Of a stretch of DNA of 43,545 nucleotides, positions 1-8,966 are shown piece after piece; the first letter of the stretch is position 1; the number at the start of each line of letters is the position of its first letter. The notes below the pieces were generated by a model. That model searched no databases and was not told the origin of the DNA. It saw only the letters and a program-made list of their open reading frames with translations. The translations under genes and the position numbers were made by a program. Origin of the DNA: Gammaproteobacteria bacterium. GTDB taxonomy: Bacteria; Pseudomonadota; Gammaproteobacteria; GCA-001735895. Location: contig JACNJF010000095.1 in NCBI GenBank assembly GCA_014382695.1, forward strand, positions 1-43,545, read 5' to 3'.

Positions 1-130
1 CTAATTACTGGTTAGTGCTTAAGATGAGTATTTAAGGCTGTAAAAATATAATTATTTTTTTACTGCCCTTCTGCCAATTTCCGCTGAAGTTCAGCTTTTC
101 AATAAATAAATTTTAAAGGATTCATTAAGG

Positions 131-718
131 ATGAAAAAAATTATAATTTTTGTGTGGAGCGTTGTGTTTGTTACTAGTACTACACAAGTTCTAGGAAGTG
201 ATGAGGATTGGTATAGTTATTGGAGTGTTGGTATTTCAGATAATACGTACCCATCAGGGTTACAAAGCACATTTGACCTGGCTGAAGAGATTGGGTTTGA
301 CCGGATAGAACTTTCAATAGATGCATTTGGATTTTATTGGCCTATAGGTAAAGATGAAACAATCAATGGGTTTGTAGTGAGTGGCACTAATGACACTATT
401 TCATTCAATGGCTCTGAGTTCTCGCTCAAAACATATTTATATTCTTACAGTGTGATGCATTATTTTGGCCAGGAACCAGGCGATGGATTTTATTTAAGAG
501 GAGATGTTGGTTTCACAAGGGGCGTTGCAACAACTGTTACCTCAAGTGGTACTTCTTCAAGCACAAGTGACTGGGGTAATGGTTTCCTGCTTGGAGTAGG
601 ATATGGAATTCCTGTGTCTTCAGGCAGCAGGGTGATTTTGGGCTTTAGCTATACCAGTAAGACAATAGAGGATGAAAAATATACTGCCACAATGTTTTCT
701 ATTGGAGGGTTATGGTGA
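131..718 (+). CDS. Small secreted protein, probable outer-membrane beta-barrel
   Basis: I do not recognise a named family. The 195-residue product starts with a clear Sec signal peptide (MKK, hydrophobic core, likely cleavage near residue 22 before SDEDW). The mature part is rich in alternating polar/aromatic strands, Gly, Ser and Thr, and ends in an aromatic residue (GGLW), as small outer-membrane barrels often do. No cysteine pairs, lipobox or enzymatic motif is visible. A purine-rich stretch (aaagga, about 115-120, and aagg just before the ATG) fits a ribosome binding site. The gene is clearly more AT-rich than everything after about position 900, and its codon choice (many ATA, TTA, AGT) differs from its neighbours, which hints at recent transfer or a different selective history. 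The barrel assignment is inference; a periplasmic beta-rich protein is possible. Confidence 0.6.
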   Translation: MKKIIIFVWSVVFVTSTTQVLGSDEDWYSYWSVGISDNTYPSGLQSTFDLAEEIGFDRIELSIDAFGFYWPIGKDETINGFVVSGTNDTISFNGSEFSLKTYLYSYSVMHYFGQEPGDGFYLRGDVGFTRGVATTVTSSGTSSSTSDWGNGFLLGVGYGIPVSSGSRVILGFSYTSKTIEDEKYTATMFSIGGLW

Positions 719-852
719 ACATGATATTGCGTAAGAATATTTTTTAATGCCTGTTGAGACTGTAAATTATATGGAAATTAAATCCAGACCAGGATCAATT
801 TTCAATTCAACCATCTAACGACACACCACTGCAATACCCCCTGTAACTTCAC

Positions 853-881
853 TGCTTTGCCATTGGCTAATTTGTTACAAT
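853..881 (+). promoter_or_regulatory. Possible sigma70 promoter for trhO
   Basis: A good -10 match (TACAAT, 876-881) lies 17 bases after a weak -35-like TGCTTT (853-858), about 70 bases before the trhO start. A short hairpin (CCAGAT/ATCTGG, 907-923) falls in the predicted leader. Only the -10 box is convincing. Confidence 0.3.
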
Positions 882-953
882 GGCTCTGCCTGAACTTAAA
901 CATGCGCCAGATTTACGATCTGGAACCGCTGAACAATGAAACCAGAGTTAATT

Positions 954-1949
954 ATGTCTACTCAATACGTCACCTGTGCGTTGTATAAATTTGTCACCCT
1001 GCCTGATTTTGCGGCTCTGCGCGCCCCGCTGTTAAAAACCATGACCGATAACCATGTGTTTGGCACGCTGTTACTGGCCGCCGAGGGTATTAATGGCACC
1101 GTATCTGGCAGTAGACAAAATATCGATGCGCTGCTGAACTGGATCGCTCAGCAGCCGGGGCTGGATAATATTGACTGCAAAGAGTCCTTCGATGATCAAA
1201 TTCCGTTTTACCGTAGCAAGGTCAAGCTGAAAAAAGAAATCGTCACCATGGGGGTCGAGGGCATAGACCCGAAACAGGTGGTAGGCACCTATGTAAAACC
1301 ACAAGACTGGAATGCGTTAATCGCTGATCCGGATGTGGTGCTGGTGGATACCCGCAATGACTATGAAGTGGCGATTGGGTCGTTTAAGAATGCGATCGAT
1401 CCCGGTACAAAAAGCTTTCGTGAATTTCCGGCCTGGGCAAAACAAAATCTGGATAGCAGCAAGCATAAGAAAATAGCGATGTTTTGCACCGGCGGTATCC
1501 GCTGTGAAAAATCCACCGCCTACCTGAAACAACAGGGTTTTGATGAAGTCTATCACCTGGACGGCGGCATTTTAAAGTACCTCGAAGACGTCCCCAAACA
1601 ACAGACCCTGTGGCAGGGTGAATGTTTTGTGTTTGATAATCGTGTTGCTGTCGACCACGATTTAAAAAGAGGCTCCTATGATCAGTGCCATGCCTGCCGC
1701 ATGCCCATTACCACGCAGGAAAAAACCCTGGAAAGCTATGTCGAAGGTGTTTCCTGTGATCATTGTATTGGCAGCGTCGATGAACAGCACAAGCTGCGTT
1801 TTGCCCAGCGCCAGAAACAGGTAGAGCTCGCCAGAGCGCGGGGTGAACAGCATATAGGTCATAGTGCTCAGCAAGCTGGTGAGCGCCGTAGAACCGCCAA
1901 AAAGCAGAAAAAAATAAACCCGCCAAACCGTCAAAAATCATCGCGTTAA
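954..1949 (+). CDS. trhO: tRNA uridine(34) hydroxylase TrhO (YceA/UPF0176, rhodanese-like)
   Basis: TrhO catalyses oxygen-dependent 5-hydroxylation of uridine 34 in certain tRNAs, the first step toward cmo5U/mo5U wobble modification; it is cytoplasmic. The protein shows the family layout: an N-terminal UPF0176 domain (about residues 1-110), a rhodanese domain (about 120-220) with the active-site loop [10 protein letters not shown] whose cysteine is near residue 178, and a Cys-rich C-terminal part with CHAC and CDHC pairs. A basic tail follows. About 331 residues is normal for the family. An in-frame ATG exists 18 bases upstream (936), but the start at 954 (MSTQYVT) matches where homologues usually begin; the choice is uncertain. 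It is a single gene with no operon partners. Confidence 0.9.
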   Translation: MSTQYVTCALYKFVTLPDFAALRAPLLKTMTDNHVFGTLLLAAEGINGTVSGSRQNIDALLNWIAQQPGLDNIDCKESFDDQIPFYRSKVKLKKEIVTMGVEGIDPKQVVGTYVKPQDWNALIADPDVVLVDTRNDYEVAIGSFKNAIDPGTKSFREFPAWAKQNLDSSKHKKIAMFCTGGIRCEKSTAYLKQQGFDEVYHLDGGILKYLEDVPKQQTLWQGECFVFDNRVAVDHDLKRGSYDQCHACRMPITTQEKTLESYVEGVSCDHCIGSVDEQHKLRFAQRQKQVELARARGEQHIGHSAQQAGERRRTAKKQKKINPPNRQKSSR

Positions 1950-2223
1950 ACGTGCTGCGCCCGGGTGTACTCACCACCACCAGCTAGAAATGATAGCGAA
2001 AAGCTCAGAGTTAATCAGAGCTGCCAACGATTAAATCTGGATCAATCTATTCTGCAAATCCACACTGCGGCCATTCAGTTTAAACACTCAAACTCTACGC
2101 TATACCTGCAGCCGATGATGAAGCATTCAGTCTATCGACACTGTTTGCAGTGCACGTTGAGGCATGATGACAACAGCCATATCTGTAAATACGTTCAAGC
2201 TCCAGCTTCAACTCCAGGATGCA

Positions 2224-2784
2224 TTAAATATTACTCATTTCGGTGAGTGCAATAATCTGTCCAACACAGTCTTCGATTGACTGGTCATTGTTGATCAGCA
2301 CACAGTGTTTAGGCCGTAACGATTCCAGCTGCCGGTTACGCAAGATTCGTTGCTCAATCTGCTCAGCAGTTTCCCGCCCTCTGCTGATTAAACGTTGGCG
2401 CAAGATCTGTTCAGAAACGCTGATCCATATCGGTACCAGAGCAGGTAGTATTTCTCGTGCAACAGGAAAATACTCACGCGAGCCATTGATAATCACATTG
2501 TGTCCAGACTTGACCCATTTTTTTACTTCTCGGCCTATCGCATATTGATAGCCATGCGATTCCCAGTTGAACAGAAACAGACCTGCTTCCAGTCGTCGGT
2601 TAAAATCAAACGGGCATAGCTCGACATGGTTTTCATCACCCTCACGCGGATCACGGGTGATATAACGATGGGCAACCAGTGGCTGCGTTTCGGCGTATTG
2701 ATTTTTTTTCAGCTCGCGTAGCAGTGTATCTTTGCCAGCACCTGATGGCCCCACCAGGAAGTACAGTCTTGCAATTGTTGACAT
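2224..2784 (-). CDS. phnN: Ribose 1,5-bisphosphate phosphokinase PhnN-like
   Basis: PhnN phosphorylates ribose 1,5-bisphosphate to PRPP, the last step of the C-P lyase phosphonate pathway; it also offers a minor route to PRPP. The 186-residue protein has the guanylate-kinase-like fold signature: P-loop GPSGAGKDT at residues 12-20, RYITRDPREGDENH in the substrate-binding region, and a C-terminal R-rich lid (ISVSEQILRQRLISRGRE). The open frame extends 35 codons further upstream, but MSTIARLYFLVGPSGAGKD is the family-typical N-terminus, so the start at 2784 was chosen. The C-P lyase core (phnG-M) is absent nearby; the only related gene is the phnC-like ATPase upstream on the same strand, about 470 bases away. 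The role without C-P lyase is unknown; PRPP supply is one possibility. Confidence 0.8.
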   Translation of the reverse strand: MSTIARLYFLVGPSGAGKDTLLRELKKNQYAETQPLVAHRYITRDPREGDENHVELCPFDFNRRLEAGLFLFNWESHGYQYAIGREVKKWVKSGHNVIINGSREYFPVAREILPALVPIWISVSEQILRQRLISRGRETAEQIEQRILRNRQLESLRPKHCVLINNDQSIEDCVGQIIALTEMSNI

Positions 2785-2939
2785 AAATTTACCCTGGCCC
2801 GAATGCCATTTATTTAAGAAAGCCCTGAATAATTCATCCGTGAATTCTCTGAGCACGGAATTCGAAAATGTGATTTTCGAGTCCCTCACAAAATCAATGA
2901 TTTGCAGTCATCAATTTTGGCGGTACATCCTTTTGCCAC

Positions 2940-2968
2940 AGGAACCTCTGAATTGATCAGAGGTTCCT
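2940..2968. repeat. Perfect 12-bp inverted repeat
   Basis: AGGAACCTCTGA (2940-2951) pairs perfectly with TCAGAGGTTCCT (2957-2968) around the loop ATTGA. It lies between phnC and phnN. No T-tract follows on either strand, so it is a poor intrinsic terminator. It could be a protein-binding palindrome, an mRNA-stabilising hairpin after phnC, or a boundary of the adjacent repeat. Confidence 0.6.
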
Positions 2969-2983
2969 TAAGTTGAAAGCTAT

Positions 2984-3115
2984 TGTCATCCCTGCGAATG
3001 CCCGGATCAAGAGTTCCCAGTTGTGCTAGTTTCTCTGGATTCTGACCTCGGCTCTGGCTTCCTGCTTCGCTCTACCTACTGAATCCCTTCAGTCATGCGT
3101 TGGAAAGACGAGTAA
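2984..3115. repeat. Decayed dispersed intergenic repeat (MITE/REP-like)
   Basis: The block begins with GTCATCCCTGCGAATGC, continues with TTTCTCTGGATTCTGACCTC and ends with TGGAAAGACGAGTAAACGCC. These are degenerate forms of the CGTCATTCCCGCGAATGCGG...GGAATGACGA elements widespread between genes of beta- and gammaproteobacteria. The two ends are imperfect inverted repeats. No transposase is present. The call rests on recognising the motif; only one copy is in this window. Confidence 0.45.
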
Positions 3116-3257
3116 ACGCCATATTGAGCTTAACTAAGTGCATTTCGCACCCTGACCCCGTTGTACCAGACCTGCCGAATGACAGGCAGCTTGTGATACA
3201 AAGTAGTAACCCTTAATAATAGGACGGCTATAGTATTGATCAAAATATCGAATCAAG

Positions 3258-4094
3258 CTAGACCTCCACAAGCGCAATATTCTGTTTTTGTCGCGATTGT
3301 GCGAACGCCAGCTGCTCTTCATCCTCGACTTCCTCTGCATAAAATTTACTGCCATACAGTTGAATTAGAATATCATCGCTTAACTGTTTTACCGGGCCGT
3401 CGTAAACAACTCTTCCGTTCACCAGCGCAATCGCGCGCTTACAGTATTTACGTGCGTAATCAAGTTGATTCAGTGACACGATGACGGTTTTTCCATCCTG
3501 TTTACGCAGGCGTCTTAGATTACGCATTACCGTTTTGGCTGACTTTTTATCGAGAGCCGTAATCGGCTCATCGGCCAGTACAATATTGGCCTGTTGCATC
3601 AGGGTTCGAGCGATAGCCATGCGTTGCCGCTGTTCACCAGACAGGGCAGAAGCTCGTAGTCGGGCCAGCTGTTTCAGCCCAACCTGGTCGAGAGCACTTA
3701 ACGCACGATTTTTTTCTTCCCGGCGATACAACCCCAGCGTTATTCGCCAGCGCGGGACACAGCCGAGTAATATATTCTGCATCAGCGTCATGCGCCTGAT
3801 CAGATTAAACTGCTGAAAAATAACCCCCACACCGCTGCGGATCTGTGGTGACGAACGGCTACTAAATCGCCCTTTCTGCTGAATAGATTGTCCGTTTAGC
3901 ATGATACCTGCTGCCGAGTCTTTATCGGGCTCTTCGAGTCCGGCGATCAGGCGTAACAGGGTTGACTTGCCCGATCCAGTGGGGCCGATCAGGGCAACCA
4001 TTTCGCCTGCGGAGATATTGATCGTGACGGCATCCAGCGCCCTGGTTCGTCTGAATGTTTTTGAAATCGATCGGATGCTGACGGCATAAGTCAT
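3258..4094 (-). CDS. ABC transporter ATP-binding protein, PhnC-like (orphan)
   Basis: This is a cytoplasmic ATPase subunit that would energise import of phosphonate or a related anion. The 278 residues contain Walker A GPTGSGKS (37-44), a Q-loop in VGVIFQQFNLI (about 90-98), the signature LSGEQRQRMAIA (151-162) and Walker B with DEP (171-177). FQQFNL followed by an ILLG...WR segment is characteristic of PhnC. Two things are odd. The signature is LSGEQ rather than LSGGQ, and the usual H-loop histidine is replaced: the segment reads VIVSLNQLDYA, where PhnC proteins usually have SLHQ. No permease (PhnE) or binding protein (PhnD) is adjacent. The C-terminal tail is acidic, then Gln-rich. Transport activity is therefore uncertain; it may be a remnant or may pair with membrane partners elsewhere. 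Confidence 0.7.
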   Translation of the reverse strand: MTYAVSIRSISKTFRRTRALDAVTINISAGEMVALIGPTGSGKSTLLRLIAGLEEPDKDSAAGIMLNGQSIQQKGRFSSRSSPQIRSGVGVIFQQFNLIRRMTLMQNILLGCVPRWRITLGLYRREEKNRALSALDQVGLKQLARLRASALSGEQRQRMAIARTLMQQANIVLADEPITALDKKSAKTVMRNLRRLRKQDGKTVIVSLNQLDYARKYCKRAIALVNGRVVYDGPVKQLSDDILIQLYGSKFYAEEVEDEEQLAFAQSRQKQNIALVEV

Positions 4095-4344
4095 GGCGTT
4101 CTCATAAAAGTAGAGTTAGAACGCAGTGTAATCGTCGAATATTACAGCATGATGATGATTGTATTAAATTCGACTTATCAGGCAGGTTATCCTCTGCTAA
4201 AAGCACACCTCAGCGACGCGAAACCGGCTAAACGTGCTCTGGCACTGTTCAACGTAACCGGGTGACAGGATTACTCAATAATGGAGTATCAGGTCTTTTT
4301 GGAAACGTGTTGAACAGCTGCCCTTGTTTGGAGATAGCCCTGAA

Positions 4345-5268
4345 TTAAAGTCTCTTACCGTTCAATCTACCAAGAACGCGATCAATCGCAGCGATGAGCT
4401 TTACCTTATCGTGGCGTAACGGTGCGTTCTGGTCGGCTACATCGGTCACCAGGGTCGTGATCCAGTCACAATCAGGGCGACCGCGGGAGCGCGGCCAGAT
4501 GATCGCATCAATGATATTTTTACCGAGTATTTGCTCCATCCAGCGACATTGTTGCGCGAGCGTCAGCGCGCCGATGGCATCGTCAATGGGGAGCATATTG
4601 GCGATGTAGATGACTGGCGCATTGCTGCTGACAATCGCTTCAAATAATTTGGTGACCAGTAAATTCGGCATCAGGCTGGTGACCAGGCTGCCGGCAGACA
4701 GGATGATCAGATCGGCCTGCTGGATCGCTGACACCGCTTCCGGAGTCGCAACCGGGTCAGGGTCCAGCCAGATTTTGTCGGGTAATGACTTGAGCTCTTC
4801 TACGGCCAGTTCACCAAACTGGGTCACCTCTTCCGCATCGTGGGCAGCAAGATGAACCGGTTGTTCGGACATCGGTATCAGCTGGGTGTTTATTTTGAGG
4901 ATCTCTCGGGCATGGGTAATGGCGTCTAACGGCCTGCCGCTCAATTGATTCAACGCATAGAGCATCAGATTCCCCAGATTCTGATTCTCCAGCGCCTTAA
5001 ATTCTGCAAAACGGTACTGGAACAGGGCTCCCTGGATGCAATCTTTGCCCGACATCTGGTTCAGGCAATTTCTGATATCACCCCAGGCGATCGAATTGGT
5101 TTGCTCTCGAATCCAGCCTGTCGAGCCACCGGTATCTGTGGTCGCTACAATACCCGTGGTGTTAACCTTAATCGCTGCCAGAGATGAGAGCAGCCGGCCT
5201 AACCCGGTTCCACCGCCGATGGCACAGATATTTTTATATTTTACCAGGTTGTTATAGTTCGAATTCAT
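4345..5268 (-). CDS. YvcK/CofD-like protein (gluconeogenesis factor family)
   Basis: The family resembles 2-phospho-L-lactate transferase CofD. Bacillus YvcK binds UDP-sugars and affects carbon flux and cell-wall synthesis, while E. coli YbhK is of unknown function. The 307-residue protein shows the N-terminal Rossmann loop IGGGTGLGRLLSSL (17-30), then TDTGGSTG (about 43-50) and WGDIRNCL, all typical of the family. A long beta/alpha body contains LIILSAGSLVTSLMPNLLV, where the Gly-Ser-Leu segment forms part of the nucleotide-sugar site in relatives. Start ATG at 5268 follows a GAG-containing weak Shine-Dalgarno. It is isolated, with no whiA or rapZ neighbours as in Gram-positives. Cytoplasmic; substrate unknown. 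Confidence 0.82.
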   Translation of the reverse strand: MNSNYNNLVKYKNICAIGGGTGLGRLLSSLAAIKVNTTGIVATTDTGGSTGWIREQTNSIAWGDIRNCLNQMSGKDCIQGALFQYRFAEFKALENQNLGNLMLYALNQLSGRPLDAITHAREILKINTQLIPMSEQPVHLAAHDAEEVTQFGELAVEELKSLPDKIWLDPDPVATPEAVSAIQQADLIILSAGSLVTSLMPNLLVTKLFEAIVSSNAPVIYIANMLPIDDAIGALTLAQQCRWMEQILGKNIIDAIIWPRSRGRPDCDWITTLVTDVADQNAPLRHDKVKLIAAIDRVLGRLNGKRL

Positions 5269-5616
5269 GTCTCAATACTAAGCGTTAGTGCAGTGAATAG
5301 AAATCATCATTGCTTCAGGTTGAAGGTGGCATGATAATGAATTCGGGGCTATTTTTTAAATAAGATCTTGAATTAATACGCATATTCATAAGGTATTTTT
5401 AGCTGGCCACCATCACGGACAAAAATAACGGACGCTGGGCCTGCCCCGATCTACAACCGGTTTGCGAGTGAGTGAGCGGTAATGGGCAGAACCGGGTAGC
5501 GTAGCAGTTGGAATTTGCGAAGAAGAGAACTTAAACGATGAGCCTCATACTCGACCGGCCTAAAGACAGTTACATCCCTAACGCCGCTGAAATATTCAGA
5601 GGCGTTAGGGTAATCG
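5269..5616. other. Intergenic stretch between pntB and the YvcK-like gene
   Basis: No gene is seen. The only structure recognised is the strong hairpin just after pntB (5576-5610). The rest, including the region upstream of the YvcK-like gene, shows no clear promoter by eye. Confidence 0.5.
5576..5610 (-). terminator. Long hairpin after pntB, without U-tract
   Basis: CCCTAACGCC (5576-5585) pairs with GGCGTTAGGG (5601-5610). Inside, after one G/A mismatch, CTGAA (5587-5591) pairs with TTCAG (5595-5599) around ATA. It starts 6 bases past the pntB stop. The sequence after it on the minus strand is not U-rich, so it may end transcription with help or protect the pntAB mRNA 3' end. Confidence 0.5.
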
Positions 5617-7011
5617 TTAACTCAAAGCCTTCACCAGCTCATCCATATTGGTTTTGGCATCGCCAAACAACATGCGCGTATTCTCCTTGTAGAACAGTGG
5701 ATTATCGACCCCGGCATAACCGGTGGCCATACTGCGCTTAAGCACCACGGTCATCTTGCTTTTCCACACTTCGAGTACCGGCATGCCGGAGATCGGGCTA
5801 CCGGGATCGTCCAGTGCGGCCGGATTGACCGTGTCATTGGCACCGATTACGAGGGTCACGTCGACGTTCGGAAAGTCATCGTTCACCTCGTCCATTTCAA
5901 ACACCACATCGTAGGGCACCTTGGCTTCCGCGAGCAATACATTCATATGCCCCGGCATCCGTCCGGCCACCGGATGGATACCAAAGATAACGTTGACCCC
6001 TTTCCCCATCAGGATACGCGAGACATCGGAGACTGCGCGCTGGGCCTGAGCCATCGCCATGCCATAACCGGGTACGATCATGACTTTTTTGGCGCTGGAT
6101 AGAAACATCGCGACCTCTTCGACCGAGGTGGCAACAGATTCACCAACAATCGCGGATGAGCTGCTCGATGCCTTTTTGCTGGTGCCAAAACCACCGGAGA
6201 TGACGCTGAAGAAGTTGCGGTTCATTGCACGGCACATGATGTAACTCAGGATCGCGCCACTACTGCCGACCAGTGCCCCGGTCACGATCAGAAGATCATT
6301 CGCCAGCATGAATCCGGTCGCCGCTGCGGCCCAGCCGGAGTAGCTGTTGAGCATTGAAATCACCACCGGCATGTCGGCCCCGCCGATCGCAATCACCATA
6401 TGCACACCGAAGATCAGCGCAATGATGGTCATGATGATTAACGGCGTATAGGCGTCGCTCAGGGTTGGCGCATTGATGAAGATCACTGCATAGATGATCA
6501 CGATGATCAGCATGATCAGGTTGATCAGATGACGCGCCGGCAGCAGCACCGGACGACTGGTGATCATCGCGCTCAGTTTGCCGAACGCAATCACCGAACC
6601 GGAGAAAGTCATCGCACCGATATAGATGCCGAGATAAACCTCGATGTCATGGATAGTTTTTTCAGCACCGCTGAAATGCAGCTCCGGATCGAGATAGGTA
6701 GCATAGCCGACGCTGACCGCAGCCAGACCGACCAGGCTGTGCAGCAATGCCACCAGCTGCGGCATCTGCGTCATCCTGACCCGACGCGCAAGCACTATGC
6801 CGAGTACCGAACCGGCCGCCATACAGACCAGGATCACCCAGTAACTGGTGACGGCATCACTGAATACGGTGGCGATAATCGCCAGCCCCATACCCAGCAT
6901 GCCGTAAAGATTGCCGCGCCGTGCATTTTCATTACTGCTTAAGCCGCTTAACGCGAGGATAAACAGAATCGCAGCGCCCAGATAGATCGCATTTACCAAA
7001 CCTGCTGACAT
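5617..7011 (-). CDS. pntB: NAD(P) transhydrogenase subunit beta
   Basis: PntB, with PntA, forms the inner-membrane enzyme that moves hydride between NAD(H) and NADP(H), coupled to proton translocation; in growing cells it mainly makes NADPH. The 464-residue protein has an N-terminal multi-helix membrane domain (dII, about residues 1-260, helices such as [17 protein letters not shown]) and the C-terminal NADP(H)-binding domain dIII. dIII shows [12 protein letters not shown] (about 315-326), [14 protein letters not shown] and [10 protein letters not shown], all diagnostic. Length is that of E. coli PntB (462). It begins 2 bases after pntA, with a GGAG ribosome site inside the end of pntA, so the two are translationally linked. 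Confidence 0.97.
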   Translation of the reverse strand: MSAGLVNAIYLGAAILFILALSGLSSNENARRGNLYGMLGMGLAIIATVFSDAVTSYWVILVCMAAGSVLGIVLARRVRMTQMPQLVALLHSLVGLAAVSVGYATYLDPELHFSGAEKTIHDIEVYLGIYIGAMTFSGSVIAFGKLSAMITSRPVLLPARHLINLIMLIIVIIYAVIFINAPTLSDAYTPLIIMTIIALIFGVHMVIAIGGADMPVVISMLNSYSGWAAAATGFMLANDLLIVTGALVGSSGAILSYIMCRAMNRNFFSVISGGFGTSKKASSSSSAIVGESVATSVEEVAMFLSSAKKVMIVPGYGMAMAQAQRAVSDVSRILMGKGVNVIFGIHPVAGRMPGHMNVLLAEAKVPYDVVFEMDEVNDDFPNVDVTLVIGANDTVNPAALDDPGSPISGMPVLEVWKSKMTVVLKRSMATGYAGVDNPLFYKENTRMLFGDAKTNMDELVKALS

Positions 7012-7013
7012 CG

Positions 7014-8585
7014 TTATTCTCCAAACATTTTTAACATGCGCTGGGTCACTGCAAACCCGCCAACGATGTTAATGGTAGCGATTAAAATGGCGACGGCCGA
7101 CAGCAGCGTGATCAGTATACTCTGCGAAGACACCTGCATCAGTGCGCCGATAATAATGATACTGCTGATCGCATTGGTTACACTCATGAGTGGCGTATGC
7201 AAAGACGGTGTAACATTCCAGATCACCATGTAACCAATAAAACAGGACAGCACGAAAACCGTAAAATGGCCCATAAACGATGCTGGAGCGACTGCCCCCA
7301 TACTGAATAACAGCACCCCGGCGAGCGCAATCGGCATCAGGCTGGTGAGCGCTTTTCTGAGCACCGAAGGCTCTTCATCGGCATTCACTTCAACATTCGC
7401 TTCGGGCACCGACTGTTCGCTGTAGCCCGGCTGACGGGCGACTTCTATCACCGGTGGTGGCCAGGTGATTTCACCTTCCTTGACCACGGTAGCCCCGCGA
7501 ATCACATCATCTTCCATATCCAGCTGTAGTGGCGCCTGTGCATCCTGCACCAGTTCATCCAGCATGTTGAGTAGATTAGAAGAGTAAAGTTGACTGGCCT
7601 GTGCCGGTAGACGACTCGGCATGTCGGTATAGCCAACGATCTTGACCCCATATTTTTCGGTCACCCGATGCGGTTCGGTGAGTTCACAGTTACCGCCCTG
7701 CTCTGCCGCCAGATCGATGATCACACTGCCGTGTTTCATCGATTTAACCATCGCTTCGGTAATCAGCTTGGGCGCAGGCTTGCCCGGTATCAGCGCGGTA
7801 GTGATAATGATATCGACGTCCTTTGCCTGCTCAGCAAACAGCGCCATTTCAGCATCGATAAAGGCCTGGCTCATCTGCTTCGCATAGCCACCGGCACCGC
7901 TGCCATCTTCTTCGAAATCGAGTTCCAGAAACTCGGCATCCATACTCTGGATCTGCTCCTTAACTTCGGGTCTGGTATCGAACGCACGCACGATCGCACC
8001 CAGCGACTTCGCGGTTCCGATCGCGGCCAGTCCGGCCACACCGGCACCGATGACCATCACCTTGGCGGGTGGTACTTTACCGGCGGCGGTAATCTGCCCG
8101 GCGAAGAAACGACCAAACTGATTGGAGGCTTCCACCACCGCTCGATAACCGGCGATATTCGCCATCGAGCTAAGCGCATCCAGTTTCTGCGCACGAGAGA
8201 TACGCGGAATCGAATCCACCGACAGCGCATTGATACCTTTTTCCGCCAATGCCTGCAGCATGGCCGCATTTTGCGCCGGCCACAGGAAACAGATCAGCAA
8301 CGCACCGCGCGGAATCAGATCCAGTTCATGCACACCGGTTTCGCTGTTGGTTTGTGGAGCACGCACCTTCAGAATGATATCCGCCTGCGCATACAGTTCT
8401 TTGCAATCGGTAATGACTTCAGCACCGGCTTCACGGTAAGCGTCATCCGCATAACTGGCGGCCAGCCCGGCATTCGATTCGACCAGCACACGAAAGCCTT
8501 TCTGCACCAGTTTTTCGGTGATATCGGGGGTGGTCGCGACACGCTTCTCTCCCGACTGAATTTCTTTAGGAACTACTATTCTCAT
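7014..8585 (-). CDS. pntA: NAD(P) transhydrogenase subunit alpha
   Basis: PntA binds NAD(H) and contributes membrane helices of the proton channel. The 523-residue protein is the single-chain form, not the split alpha1/alpha2 form. Residues 1-380 are the NAD domain dI, with an alanine-dehydrogenase-like N-terminus ([20 protein letters not shown]), the [10 protein letters not shown] loop carrying the conserved Arg, Gln and Asp of the RQD loop, and the nucleotide-binding [19 protein letters not shown] linker leads to four hydrophobic segments (about 415-510). Start ATG at 8585 has a strong AGGAG ribosome site. It is first gene of pntA-pntB, divergent from the ABC exporter. Confidence 0.97.
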   Translation of the reverse strand: MRIVVPKEIQSGEKRVATTPDITEKLVQKGFRVLVESNAGLAASYADDAYREAGAEVITDCKELYAQADIILKVRAPQTNSETGVHELDLIPRGALLICFLWPAQNAAMLQALAEKGINALSVDSIPRISRAQKLDALSSMANIAGYRAVVEASNQFGRFFAGQITAAGKVPPAKVMVIGAGVAGLAAIGTAKSLGAIVRAFDTRPEVKEQIQSMDAEFLELDFEEDGSGAGGYAKQMSQAFIDAEMALFAEQAKDVDIIITTALIPGKPAPKLITEAMVKSMKHGSVIIDLAAEQGGNCELTEPHRVTEKYGVKIVGYTDMPSRLPAQASQLYSSNLLNMLDELVQDAQAPLQLDMEDDVIRGATVVKEGEITWPPPVIEVARQPGYSEQSVPEANVEVNADEEPSVLRKALTSLMPIALAGVLLFSMGAVAPASFMGHFTVFVLSCFIGYMVIWNVTPSLHTPLMSVTNAISSIIIIGALMQVSSQSILITLLSAVAILIATINIVGGFAVTQRMLKMFGE

Positions 8586-8966
8586 TTCTTACTCCTGTGT
8601 TCGTTAGCGACACAAGTCATTGGCTTTGGCTGATAGCGGGTAAGCTTCTGCCAAACCCGATTCCCAGTTATTTAGAATCACGGTATTCAGGAAAAACAAC
8701 AACTTATCATAAACGAGCCTCGATTGAGTTTATCCCTGTAAAACATCGGACAAAGTGCTGTCAACCCGATTGAATCAGGTATATTAATGTTCCCTTATAA
8801 AGATATCCAGACGTAAAGCAGTAAAAAGCGGCGCATCGCCCGATTACACCCGTGTTTTTATCCGGATAGTGACAATTCAGGTTTTATAATCCTGCTGGCT
8901 TGTCTGAGCGCCTGAAAACTGCGAGGATGCCTTTTCCAATTCCAGCCCGGATTTCTTCGTCAGCTC
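8586..8966. other. Divergent intergenic region, pntA / ABC exporter
   Basis: This 381-base gap must hold the promoters for pntAB (minus) and the exporter (plus). Apart from the pntA ribosome site, no promoter or operator was recognised with confidence and no small gene is supported. Confidence 0.4.

Larger units (their letters stand above)
2785..3257. other. Intergenic stretch with hairpins and a decayed repeat
   Basis: No credible gene is seen. The stretch holds a short perfect palindrome (2862-2880), a 12-bp perfect inverted repeat with a 5-base loop (2940-2968) and a repeat-like block at about 2984-3115. Minus-strand reading frames across it lack family features. Confidence 0.5.

Noticed and set aside
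1965-2246. Plus-strand 93-codon frame after trhO
   Set aside because: Its composition (many His, Gln, Ser, Cys) does not look coding, there is no ribosome site, and it runs into the phnN gene on the other strand.
2862-2880. TCGAAAAT-GTG-ATTTTCGA palindrome as a terminator
   Set aside because: It is AT-rich and short, has no T-run and lies within the former frame upstream of phnN; it is noted only as part of the gap.
2224-4094. A working phosphonate (phn) operon
   Set aside because: Only the ATPase and PhnN are present; no permease, binding protein or C-P lyase genes are seen.
7668-8633. Long plus-strand open frame (321 codons) opposite pntA
   Set aside because: It lies antisense to a certain gene with strong codon structure, is His/Arg-rich as antisense frames of GC-balanced genes tend to be, and has no ribosome site or family feature.
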